From contig CAZGUG010000033.1 in assembly GCA_964529035.1 (NCBI GenBank), positions 1 through 21,637 of the forward strand: 21,637 bases of DNA, written 5' to 3'. This document shows positions 14,732 through 21,637 of this stretch, piece after piece. Within the stretch, counting starts at the first letter, position 1, and every line of letters starts with the position of its first letter. The notes under the pieces were generated by a model. That model did no database searches. It saw only the letters and a list, made by a program, of their open reading frames with translations, and was not told the DNA's origin. Position numbers and translations under genes: made by a program. The DNA is from CAZGUG01 sp964529035 (GTDB lineage Bacteria; Bacillota; Clostridia; Ch29).

Positions 14732-15295
14732 ATGCAGAAAGAAAAAAGCAAGGTTGCAGTAGAAATAATGGGTCATCAGTATACCATGGTGGGGGAAGAA
14801 CCCGAGGAATACCTTCACAGCATTGCCGTGCATGTGGATAAGAAAATGAAGGAGCTCAATAAGAAGAGCAGTATAATGAACAATGCCATGCTGGCCGTAT
14901 TAACCGCTCTGAACATAGCCGATGATTATTTCAAGCTGAAAAGGGAACTCGAGATTGCCCTGAAGGAAGCCAACAAGCCGGAAAAGGAACTGGAGGATGC
15001 CAGGTACCGGATGAGAAAAGCCGGGGAGGAGATTGCCGGGTACAAAGCCGAAATAAACAACCTGAAACAGCAGCTGAGCAACTCCCAGGAAGAGGCATCA
15101 AATATTTATGAAGAGTGGTTGAAGGTCCAGAAGGAAACGAAGGATGCAAAAGCGCGGATTCAAATGCTTGAGGAGCAGAAAAAGGAACTGGAGATGCAGT
15201 TAAGCCGGGCAAAGGGCGAGCAGAAAAGGCTTAAGAGCGAACTTGAGGACTTAAAACAGCGCAAACAGGAGAAATTCAGAAACCGGAATGTGTAG
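14732..15295 (+). CDS. zapA: Cell division protein ZapA with extended coiled coil
   Basis: 187 residues. Residues about 5-80 match ZapA: KVAVEIMGHQYTMVGEEPEEYLHSIAVHVDKKM is typical (start to residue 39), and the ALNIADDYFKLKRE helix begins the coiled coil. From about 65 to 183 the protein is an almost unbroken charged coiled coil, much longer than in E. coli or B. subtilis ZapA (85-110 residues) but seen in Clostridia. ZapA binds and bundles FtsZ at the division ring in the cytoplasm. The ATG at 14732 is chosen because GGAGGAG (14719-14725) lies 6 bases upstream; an in-frame TTG at 14696 has no such site. Placement after pheT is the usual Firmicutes context. Confidence 0.88.
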   Translation: MQKEKSKVAVEIMGHQYTMVGEEPEEYLHSIAVHVDKKMKELNKKSSIMNNAMLAVLTALNIADDYFKLKRELEIALKEANKPEKELEDARYRMRKAGEEIAGYKAEINNLKQQLSNSQEEASNIYEEWLKVQKETKDAKARIQMLEEQKKELEMQLSRAKGEQKRLKSELEDLKQRKQEKFRNRNV

Positions 15296-15318
15296 ATAAA
15301 GATTGTGAGGGGCTTCGT

Positions 15319-15500
15319 ATGTCGGAAGATCTCGTTCATGTTATGCGTGGGAAAAAAGTAGAATCCGTTCACCGTGGAAACCTCATCAGGCAGTGCCGAT
15401 GATTGAAGCGGGAGGCATTACTGGCCATATGTGGCGGGCTTGATATGCTGGATTTTAAAGCCAGTGGTTGTTTAGCTGAATTGGGGGTTTTGACATACGA
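15319..15500 (+). pseudogene. Eroded relic of an asparaginase II gene
   Basis: Three fragments in different frames resemble the asparaginase II family (the Rhizobium AnsA type). An ATG at 15319 opens MSEDLVHVMRGKKVESVHRG, matching the conserved N-terminus, with a stop at 15400. From 15384, in another frame, HQAVPMIEAGG resembles the KP.QA.P.IEAGAA segment about 50 residues further in. Near 15452-15498, ILKPVVV and, after a frameshift, LAELGVLT resemble the family's C-terminal PVVVEVL.QLG. About 300 codons would be missing. The fragments are short, and recognition rests on family memory, so certainty is moderate, with the N-terminal match the firmest. The intact family would be about 330 residues. 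The relic ends where the AbrB-family gene begins. Confidence 0.55.
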
Positions 15501-16567
15501 TGGAAGACATTGTTTTATCTTTACCTACAACATGTGTGCTTATTTTTTTATTGGGGTTTTTAGGTTATCGAATATTTAAGTTGTTACATATACCCGGAGG
15601 TGCTATTACAGGAGCTTTGATAATGGTAGCTCTGGTTACCAGCCAGGGTGCTGGATGGGCAGAACTACCTTCCTATTTGAGCACTTCTTTCCAGGCAATA
15701 CTGGGAATAGTATTAGGATGCAAATTCAGTAGGCAAAAAGTATCCCGGCTTAAACTGTTAATTGTACCGGGATTATTGAGTTCCGTTTGGATGATATGTA
15801 TAAGCCTGGTGGTAGGCATATTATTGGCAAAAGTTACAGGAATGGACCTGGGGACAGCTCTTTTCGGATCGGTACCCGGCGGATTATCGGAAATGGGATT
15901 AATTGCCCTGTCTTATAATTTGAGCGTGCCGGTAGTTACACTATTTCAGTTTGTAAGAGTGTTGGCAGTTTGCCTTAGCGTTCCAATAATCGCTTCGAAA
16001 TATAGGCATGATATAAGAGAAGAGGCGGTTACTCAATCACTGCCGAAGGCTGATGAGGCTGATGGCAGCAGACATAAGTTATTTGGCGTATTGGCTACCC
16101 TAATAATAGGAGGAATTGGCGGATTTACAGCAAGGTATTTTGGGGTACCGGTTGGAGGTATACTGGGAGCAATGGCTGCTGTTTCGTTATTACGTATCTC
16201 CGGAGTGGCCCTTAATGAAGTTCCCCGTTGGTTGGTTGTATGTGCGCAGGTTGGGCTTGGGGGCTATCTGGGAAGCACATTTACACCTAATATTGTTGGT
16301 ACTCTGCATACTTTAATGCTTCCCATTTTTGTGTTTTCAATAGTGGTGGTTCTAAATGGAGTTGCCTTGGGATTTTTTATTCACCGATATTACGGATGGG
16401 ACCTGGTTACATCTCTTTTAGCATGCGCAGCAGCGGGGGTTACCCAAATGAGTGTCCTTGCTCTGGATATGGATGCGGATGCTGTTACTGTAAGCCTAAT
16501 GCAGACGATGCGGTTCGCTCTAATACTTCTGGTGATGCCTTCCATGATTTTATTCATTTTAAGATAA
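15500..16567 (+). CDS. AbrB-family integral membrane protein (PF05145 type)
   Basis: 355 residues with about ten hydrophobic segments and an internal duplication. Each half carries the family motif: PGGLSEMGLIALSYNL with a following FQFVR in the first half (126-153), and AAGVTQMSVLALDMDADAV followed by LMQTMR in the second (311-338). The family is a transporter-like group, formerly called ammonia monooxygenase or AbrB; its substrate is not established. The ATG at 15500 is preceded by GGGGG at 15483-15487, rather far away. A TTGACA hexamer occurs at 15489-15494 but is too close to the start to serve it as -35. The gene looks more AT-rich, with more TTA and ATA codons, than pheT or zapA, suggesting separate ancestry. 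It lies alone between the asparaginase relic and a bidirectional terminator. Confidence 0.8.
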   Translation: MEDIVLSLPTTCVLIFLLGFLGYRIFKLLHIPGGAITGALIMVALVTSQGAGWAELPSYLSTSFQAILGIVLGCKFSRQKVSRLKLLIVPGLLSSVWMICISLVVGILLAKVTGMDLGTALFGSVPGGLSEMGLIALSYNLSVPVVTLFQFVRVLAVCLSVPIIASKYRHDIREEAVTQSLPKADEADGSRHKLFGVLATLIIGGIGGFTARYFGVPVGGILGAMAAVSLLRISGVALNEVPRWLVVCAQVGLGGYLGSTFTPNIVGTLHTLMLPIFVFSIVVVLNGVALGFFIHRYYGWDLVTSLLACAAAGVTQMSVLALDMDADAVTVSLMQTMRFALILLVMPSMILFILR

Positions 16568-16617
16568 ACAAACAAGACAGAGAGGTATTGTCTGGGCTGG
16601 GATATGATACAAATGTA

Positions 16618-16650
16618 AAAAAGCCCCGGTAAGTAAGGCCAGGGCTTTTT
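16618..16650. terminator. Bidirectional terminator between AbrB-family gene and livF
   Basis: AAAAAGCCC (16618-16626) pairs with GGGCTTTTT (16642-16650). The A run on one side and T run on the other make it usable from both strands, fitting the convergent genes on either side. Confidence 0.88.
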
Positions 16651-16662
16651 CGTTTCAAATGG

Positions 16663-17379
16663 TTATTTACTTGTTCTCTTGCCAAGATACGCTGCTTTCA
16701 CATCTTCGTTTTCCAACAGTTCCCTGCCGCTGCCTTTCAGGGTTATCCGTCCCGTTTCCATTACGTAACCTACATCGGCTATATGAAGAGCTGCGTTGGC
16801 GTTTTGCTCGATAAGCAGTATTGTAACGCCCTGCCGGTGAATTTCCTCTATTATACCGAATATTTCTTTGACAATCAGCGGAGCAAGGCCTAGGGAAGGT
16901 TCGTCCATCATTAAGAGTTTCGGCTTTGACATGAGTGCCCTGCCCACGGCCAGCATCTGCTGTTCTCCTCCCGACAGCGTACCGGCCAGCTGCCAGTTTC
17001 TTTCCTTAAGTATCGGGAATATTGAGTAAACAAAATCCAGGTCCATGTTAACTTCTTTTGTGTTGGTTCTTGTAAAGGCACCAATTTTCAGGTTTTCCTT
17101 AACTGTAAGGTTAGGGAAAACCCTTCTGCCTTCAGGCACCAGTGTAATACCCTTCCTTACTATATTCTGGGTTTTTTCATTCAGTAAATTTTTGCCCTTA
17201 TACGTTATGGCGCCGCTCTTTAGTTTAACCAAGCCAACAATGGATCTCAGGGTTGTACTTTTTCCGGCGCCGTTTGCACCAACCAGTGTTACAATTTTAC
17301 CTTCCTCAACCTCCATGCTGATTCCCTTCAAGGCTTCAATTCCGCCGTAGGAAACCACCAGGTTTTCTATTTTAAGCAT
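16663..17379 (-). CDS. livF: Branched-chain amino acid ABC transporter, ATP-binding protein LivF
   Basis: 238 residues, standard LivF length. Walker A GANGAGKS is at 34-41, the ABC signature LSGGEQQ at 135-141 and Walker B LLMMDEP at 155-161 (catalytic Glu160). LVPEGRRVFPNLTVKENL (80-97) is the distinctive LivF segment. With LivG it forms the ATPase pair on the cytoplasmic face that drives Leu/Ile/Val (and related amino acid) import. It is the last gene of the operon, overlaps livG by 8 bases and is followed by the bidirectional terminator. Confidence 0.95.
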   Translation of the reverse strand: MLKIENLVVSYGGIEALKGISMEVEEGKIVTLVGANGAGKSTTLRSIVGLVKLKSGAITYKGKNLLNEKTQNIVRKGITLVPEGRRVFPNLTVKENLKIGAFTRTNTKEVNMDLDFVYSIFPILKERNWQLAGTLSGGEQQMLAVGRALMSKPKLLMMDEPSLGLAPLIVKEIFGIIEEIHRQGVTILLIEQNANAALHIADVGYVMETGRITLKGSGRELLENEDVKAAYLGKRTSK

Positions 17380-18142
17380 CTCCGTTCACCCCCAGGTAAG
17401 CTTCTATGACCCTCTGGTTGTTTTGTATCTCGTAGGGACTACCCTGGGCGATGGTGATTCCGTAGTCCAGTACGTAAATCCTTTCTGAAATGCCCATTAC
17501 AACATTCATATGGTGCTCTATCAAAAAGATGCTGAGGTCAAAGTCGTATCTCAACTGTTTAATAAATTCGGTTAAATCCTCGGCTTCCGAAGGGTTCATC
17601 CCCGCCGCCGGTTCATCAAGCAGCAGTATTTCCGGATTGGTGGCCAAAGCCCTTGCTATCTCCAGCCTTCTCTGCTTACCGTAGGGCAGTGAATTGGATT
17701 TATCGTCTCTGTTGTCGGCAAGTCCCAGTTTTTCCAGCAGAAACATCGATTTGTCCAGCATCTCCCTGTTTTCGTTCCTGTATCTGGGAAGATGAAATAC
17801 TGCTTCAAACAGGTTGGATTTAAGGTGCAGATGGTTTGCAATCAACACGTTGTCCAAGACATTTAGTTCCCTGAAAAGCCTTATATTCTGGAAAGTCCTT
17901 GCGATACCCAGCTTGGTAATTTGATCGGGACGCAGGCCTGTGATCTCTTTTCCATTAAAGAATATCTTACCCCTGGTAGGCTCATATACCCCTGTAATCA
18001 TATTGAAGGCGGTGGTTTTACCGGCTCCGTTGGGGCCTATTAGGGCTATTATTTCGCCTTTTTGAAGCTCCAGGTTGAAATCCTTAACAGCCGTCAACCC
18101 GCCAAATTGTTTTGTTATTGCATCTATTCTTAGATGTGCCAT
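17372..18142 (-). CDS. livG: Branched-chain amino acid ABC transporter, ATP-binding protein LivG
   Basis: 256 residues. Walker A GPNGAGKT (36-43), TFQNIRLF (83-90) with the Q-loop, a degenerate signature LPYGKQRR (152-159) of the type usual in LivG, and Walker B ILLLDEP (172-178). The C-terminus has IYVLDYGITIAQGSP, another LivG trait. The ATG overlaps the last base of the livM stop, indicating coupled translation, and its own end overlaps livF. Confidence 0.95.
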   Translation of the reverse strand: MAHLRIDAITKQFGGLTAVKDFNLELQKGEIIALIGPNGAGKTTAFNMITGVYEPTRGKIFFNGKEITGLRPDQITKLGIARTFQNIRLFRELNVLDNVLIANHLHLKSNLFEAVFHLPRYRNENREMLDKSMFLLEKLGLADNRDDKSNSLPYGKQRRLEIARALATNPEILLLDEPAAGMNPSEAEDLTEFIKQLRYDFDLSIFLIEHHMNVVMGISERIYVLDYGITIAQGSPYEIQNNQRVIEAYLGVNGDA

Positions 18143-19212
18143 TACTTGATACCTCCCTTGGAAAGAGGTTTACCGGTACCTTTGCACATATTTTTGAAAA
18201 GGCCTACTATATAATCCCAACTAAACTCATTGGTGCCCATAAGTCCCCTGCGGAAGAACAGCACAACCAACATCAGAAGTGCCGAGAATACCACCATTCT
18301 CAAACCGGCGATACCGGGGACCTGAACAAAACCCAGGCTGAAGGGCTGGTCCAAAAACCTTAAAAACTCCAGGCCGGTGGTAACTATAAAGGCGGATATA
18401 ACTGTACCGGTTATACTTCCCATGCCGCCCAGGACGATTATCAGCAGTATATTGAAGGTCAGGGTGAACCTGAAAAGAAGCGGGTTTATTGCGCCCAACA
18501 GGTTTCCCAGAAGTCCACCGCCAACACCGGCAAAGAATGCTCCTATAACAAAGGAGAGCACCTTATGTCTGAAAAGGCTTACCCCCATGGCTTCGGCGGC
18601 TACCTCATCCTCCCGGATAGCTTTGAAGGCCCTTCCGTAGCTGCTTTTTATAAGAAGCAGTATAACCACCGTCGTTAAGGCTGCTATACCAAAGCTCCAC
18701 CACAGGGTTGTTTTGGCGGGAATAGCCTTCAGCCCCAGGGCTCCATTGGTTATGGTTTGTAGATTGGTTATTACTATCCTAATTATCTCTGCGAATCCTA
18801 AGGTTGCAATTCCCAGATAGTCTCCCCTCAGTCTTAAAACGGGAGCACCAATCAGGAATGCGAACACTGCCGCCAGTATTCCTGCCACAAGCAGTGCGGC
18901 GGGATAGGGCAGTGTTACGGTACGCAGGGCTTCGTTAATGGGAGCAAGAAAGAAATTCTGGTCCTTCACCGCTACCGGCATTGTCAACAAAGCGCTTGTA
19001 TAAGCACCAATTGCCATGAAGCCTGCATGGCCCAGGCAGAACAATCCAGTAAAACCGTTTATCAGATTCATGCTGAGGCCCAGGATGGCATATATGGCAC
19101 ATAGGTTGAGTACTCTTATCTGGTAGGCATTGAATCGGTTGTCGGCATAGTACAGGAAGGCTATCAGAAACAGTATCGATAATATTGTGAGTATTGCGTT
19201 TCTTTTTTTCAT
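18142..19212 (-). CDS. livM: Branched-chain amino acid ABC transporter permease LivM
   Basis: 356 residues with about ten predicted membrane segments, in the LivM size class. The hallmark GFTGLFCLGHAGFMAIGAYT (53-72) and the EAA-like cytoplasmic loop SYGRAFKAIREDEVAAEAMG (195-214), which contacts the ATPases, are clear. A final hydrophilic tail (about 325-356) is somewhat long. It pairs with LivH to form the translocation channel. Its ATG follows the livH stop by 3 bases, with GAAGGTG inside the livH end serving as ribosome-binding site. Confidence 0.94.
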   Translation of the reverse strand: MKKRNAILTILSILFLIAFLYYADNRFNAYQIRVLNLCAIYAILGLSMNLINGFTGLFCLGHAGFMAIGAYTSALLTMPVAVKDQNFFLAPINEALRTVTLPYPAALLVAGILAAVFAFLIGAPVLRLRGDYLGIATLGFAEIIRIVITNLQTITNGALGLKAIPAKTTLWWSFGIAALTTVVILLLIKSSYGRAFKAIREDEVAAEAMGVSLFRHKVLSFVIGAFFAGVGGGLLGNLLGAINPLLFRFTLTFNILLIIVLGGMGSITGTVISAFIVTTGLEFLRFLDQPFSLGFVQVPGIAGLRMVVFSALLMLVVLFFRRGLMGTNEFSWDYIVGLFKNMCKGTGKPLSKGGIK

Positions 19213-19215
19213 AGG

Positions 19216-20109
19216 CTACACCTTCTCCGCTATTTTTTCGCCCATTATGCCGGTGGGTCTGAGCAGTAAAACTATTATCAGAAGAATAAATGCGAAGGCA
19301 TCCCTGTAACCGGTCAAATCTGGCAGGAAGGCAATAAGCAGTATTTCCGCAAGGCCCAAAACAAACCCGCCTATTACGGCGCCGTGGATATTACCTATTC
19401 CTCCTATAACGGCGGCAATAAAGCACTTTATACCCGGCATAACTCCCATGAGGGGCTGAATCTGAGGAAATTTCATTCCCCACATAATTCCGCCGACCGC
19501 CGCCAGCATGGAGCCGATACCGAAGGTAACGGAAATGGTTCTGTTTACGTCAACCCCCATAAGACGGGAGGTTTCATAGTCCTTTGAAACCGCCCTCATT
19601 GCCATACCGCTCTTGGTATTGTTTATCAGGTACAAAAGCACAAACAAGAGCACCAGGGTCATAACCGGTATTATGAATGTAAGCCTTTGGATAGCAACCG
19701 TACCAAACCTGATTACTTCGGTGAAAAAATCCGGTGCCGGAAAGGCCTTTGGCCTTCCACCGAATATTACGATGGCAAGGTTTTCGAGGAGGAAGGACGC
19801 GCCTATGGCGGATATCATAATTGAAATTCGAGGTGCATCCCTTAAGGGTCTGTAGGCGGAGGTTTCCAGAACTATTCCCAGGGCTCCTGTTACGACTATT
19901 ACCGCTAAGAATGCAGCATACCAGGGTACTCCGAAAATTACAATACTGTAAAATGTGAAATAAGTTGCCATCATAAAAATATCCCCGTGGGCGAAATTTA
20001 TGAGCCTTAGAATACCGTAAACCATGGTATAGCCTATGGCTACAAGGGCGTAGAGGCTGCCCAGGGATATTCCGTTTGTTAAATGCTGCAGGAACACGTC
20101 AAAAGTCAT
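19216..20109 (-). CDS. livH: Branched-chain amino acid ABC transporter permease LivH
   Basis: 297 residues from the ATG at 20109, with about eight membrane segments. LTNGISLGSLYALVAIGYTM (10-29) and GILRLINFAHGDIFMM are diagnostic of LivH, and the EAA-like loop is SGMAMRAVSKDYETSRLMG. The start is chosen because GGTGGTGAG stands just upstream on the coding strand; a longer version beginning at a TTG (20139) would run into the hairpin that separates this gene from livJ. The gene is preceded by that hairpin, which probably lowers permease expression relative to the binding protein. Confidence 0.94.
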   Translation of the reverse strand: MTFDVFLQHLTNGISLGSLYALVAIGYTMVYGILRLINFAHGDIFMMATYFTFYSIVIFGVPWYAAFLAVIVVTGALGIVLETSAYRPLRDAPRISIMISAIGASFLLENLAIVIFGGRPKAFPAPDFFTEVIRFGTVAIQRLTFIIPVMTLVLLFVLLYLINNTKSGMAMRAVSKDYETSRLMGVDVNRTISVTFGIGSMLAAVGGIMWGMKFPQIQPLMGVMPGIKCFIAAVIGGIGNIHGAVIGGFVLGLAEILLIAFLPDLTGYRDAFAFILLIIVLLLRPTGIMGEKIAEKV

Positions 20110-20139
20110 ATACTCACCACCAATCTGTAATGTCCGCAA

Positions 20140-20176
20140 AAATACGCTTCCTTCCTATGGGGAAGGAAGCGTATTT
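20140..20176 (-). terminator. Strong intercistronic hairpin between livJ and livH
   Basis: A perfect 16-bp stem (20140-20155 with 20161-20176) closes a 5-base loop. Read on the coding strand it ends in GTATTTTTGC, a short U run, so it can act as a partial terminator and as a 3' stabiliser of the livJ message. It begins 17 bases after the livJ stop. Confidence 0.8.
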
Positions 20177-20193
20177 CTCCCAACAAACTGCAT

Positions 20194-21354
20194 TTATCTG
20201 GGTTCAATTGTATCCATGTAAACAAATTCACCGTTTTTAACCTGCTTGATAACCGCGTTCTTAACGGCATCGCCGTTTTCATCAAGGGTTATTATCCCGG
20301 CAGCTCCTTCGAAGCCTTCGGTTTCGGCAAGTGCATCCCTCAAAGCAACCGGGTCGGTTGATCCGGCCCTTTCTATAGCGTCAAGTATAAGAATATATGC
20401 ATCATAGGCAAGGGCTGTCACGGCAGCCGGCTCTTTCCCGTATTCTTCCCTGTATTCTGCCAGGAATGTTTCGGACTCTGCGGTTATTGGTGTTTCGGAA
20501 GTAAAGAATGTTGAGAACACGCAGCCTTCAACAGCTTCTCCGCCTATATCCACAAACTCGGGTGTCTCATAGGTATCGCCGCCAATAATTGGTACGTCGA
20601 TACCAAGCTGTTTGGCCTGCTTTACTATGAGTGCCGATTCGGTAAAGTTACCCGGTGCGAAAATAACATCGGGATTTGCGGAATTGATGTTGGTAAGCTG
20701 TGCGTTGAAGTCCTGGTCTCCCGTATTGTAGTTTGCCACGGATACTATGGAATCGTCATCTCCGGTAAGTTCCTTGAACGCATCGGTATAGAATTTTGCA
20801 AGGCCGATAGCGTAGTCGTTGTTGACTTCCTGAATTATAGCAGCTTTTCTGGCTCCAAGGTTTTCATAGGAGTAGGTTGCCATTACCTTACCCTGGAACG
20901 GGTCTATGAAGCATACCCTGAAATACCAGTCGTTGCCCTGGGTAACCAGAGGATTTGTACATGAAGCCCCTACCGTAGGCACCTTGTCTTTTATGACGTC
21001 ACCGGCGGCCATTGAAAATGAGCTGCCCCAGCTTCCTATTATTGCTGCTACCTGTTCCTTTTCCACAAGAAGTGCTGCTGCGCTGGCTGCTTCTACGGCG
21101 TCCGATTTATTGTCAACAATAACCAGTTCCACTTTTTTGCCCATGACTTCGGGATACAGCCTGTTAGCCAGCCTTATGCCTTCGACTTCAAGCTCTCCCC
21201 CTGCTGCGTTCGCACCTGTCATCGGTTCAAATACTCCGATTTTGATTACGTCTTCTTCTGCTGCTGTTTCATCGGATGCTGCTGGTGCGCAGCCTGAAAT
21301 CAAAAGAGACACAGTCAACAGTGCGATTAACAGAATAGACAACTTTCTTACCAT
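20194..21354 (-). CDS. livJ: Branched-chain amino acid ABC transporter substrate-binding lipoprotein
   Basis: 386 residues of the periplasmic-binding-protein type 6 (LivJ/LivK) family. The N-terminus is a lipoprotein signal: positive MVRK, a hydrophobic core and lipobox ISGC with Cys22 as lipidation site. A Thr/Glu/Ala-rich linker leads to the mature domain, IKIGVFEPMTGANAAGGEL (37-55). Its two lobes bind amino acid, with the conserved AAIIGSWGSSFSMAAGD segment in the first lobe. In this Gram-positive it would be anchored to the outer face of the membrane and feed LivHM. AAGGGGGT stands 7 bases before the ATG. It is first in the operon, behind its own promoter. Ligand (Leu/Ile/Val or another amino acid) cannot be fixed from sequence. 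Confidence 0.94.
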   Translation of the reverse strand: MVRKLSILLIALLTVSLLISGCAPAASDETAAEEDVIKIGVFEPMTGANAAGGELEVEGIRLANRLYPEVMGKKVELVIVDNKSDAVEAASAAALLVEKEQVAAIIGSWGSSFSMAAGDVIKDKVPTVGASCTNPLVTQGNDWYFRVCFIDPFQGKVMATYSYENLGARKAAIIQEVNNDYAIGLAKFYTDAFKELTGDDDSIVSVANYNTGDQDFNAQLTNINSANPDVIFAPGNFTESALIVKQAKQLGIDVPIIGGDTYETPEFVDIGGEAVEGCVFSTFFTSETPITAESETFLAEYREEYGKEPAAVTALAYDAYILILDAIERAGSTDPVALRDALAETEGFEGAAGIITLDENGDAVKNAVIKQVKNGEFVYMDTIEPR

Positions 21355-21439
21355 TTTGTTACCCCCTTATTGAAATAAATGGATTTCCCGGTTATCCCGG
21401 ATTTGATACTCTAAACCCGGTAAGTACAACTCTTACATT
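21355..21439 (-). promoter_or_regulatory. livJ leader with three CCCGG words
   Basis: The untranslated leader is about 85 bases. CCCGG occurs on the + strand at 21387-21391, 21396-21400 and 21416-21420. The words could pair with each other or mark a binding site; I recognise no known riboswitch or T-box in it. Confidence 0.35.
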
Positions 21440-21445
21440 TAACTG

Positions 21446-21474
21446 ATTATACTATAAACTTACATAAATAACAA
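21446..21474 (-). promoter_or_regulatory. Sigma-A promoter of the liv operon
   Basis: On the minus strand, TTGTTA (21469-21474), a 17-base spacer and a perfect TATAAT (21446-21451) stand about 90 bases before livJ. Beyond it, 21475-21637 is AT-rich with no recognisable gene. Confidence 0.75.
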
Positions 21475-21515
21475 TATTAATTTTTTATCAAAAATAGGAG
21501 CTAGAAGCAGTAATT

Positions 21516-21537
21516 ATGAATCTAATATGAATCTAAT
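21516..21537. repeat. 11-bp tandem direct repeat
   Basis: ATGAATCTAAT occurs twice head to tail (21516-21526 and 21527-21537) in the AT-rich stretch at the window end. Its role is unknown. Confidence 0.7.
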
Positions 21538-21637
21538 AGGAAGAAACGCACACATACAATCATATGCGTAGGATTGACCGACGCAGATGCATGCATAATA
21601 TTACAAATAAATGCAAACATAGTGCATAAAAATGCAT

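Noticed and set aside
1..21637. CRISPR array, tRNA or rRNA genes, insertion sequences
   Set aside because: No regularly spaced repeats, no tRNA cloverleaf with CCA-type end, no rRNA segments and no transposase reading frames were seen on either strand.

Overview
The window reads as a chromosomal segment of a strictly anaerobic, Gram-positive member of the Clostridia. The evidence is the infC-rpmI-rplT / ktrBA / rRNA methyltransferase / pheST / zapA gene order, strong Shine-Dalgarno sites, consensus sigma-A promoters, a T-box ahead of pheS, an AUU-started infC, and a cluster of ferredoxin-domain Mrp ATPases with NifX-like partners of the kind found in anaerobes. Frequent AUA (Ile) and AGG (Arg) codons fit that group. 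I cannot name a species.

Region 1 (1-1009) is the 3' part of a branched-chain aminotransferase gene closed by a clear terminator. Region 2 (1014-4785) is an iron-sulfur/metal-cofactor module: NifX-like protein, two tandem Mrp-type ATPases each with a two-cluster ferredoxin insert, a second NifX-like protein, then from its own promoter a DUF134 (UPF0251) putative DNA-binding protein overlapping an AlkA-type DNA glycosylase. The module's first promoter is covered by a perfect 34-bp palindrome plus a second overlapping dyad, the most striking non-coding signal here. Region 3 (4802-6322, minus) is a compact FtsH-like membrane metalloprotease that almost lacks the extracytoplasmic domain.

Region 4 (6465-7805) is the infC-rpmI-rplT operon with a consensus promoter, a structured leader ending in an attenuator, and the AUU start. 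Region 5 (7865-10720) encodes a KtrB/TrkH potassium channel subunit, its KtrA/TrkA regulator and a SpoU-family RNA methyltransferase in tightly packed order. Region 6 (10728-14630) has a promoter, a 29-codon YqzL-like small ORF, a phenylalanine (UUC) T-box and pheST. Region 7 (14647-16650) holds zapA with a long coiled coil, an apparent eroded relic of an asparaginase II gene, an AbrB-family membrane protein and a bidirectional terminator.

Region 8 (16663-21474, minus) is a complete branched-chain amino acid ABC importer transcribed livJ-livH-livM-livG-livF, with a very strong hairpin between the binding-protein gene and the permease genes. It could supply or retrieve the same amino acids handled by the aminotransferase at the other end of the window. 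The last ~160 bases (21475-21637) are AT-rich and hold no gene that I can see, only short repeats and TGCAT words.

Most of the window is conserved housekeeping content. The parts deserving a second look are the Mrp/NifX/DUF134 module with its operator, the reduced FtsH, the asparaginase relic, the odd PheS active-site loop and the T-box base that does not match the expected tRNA discriminator.
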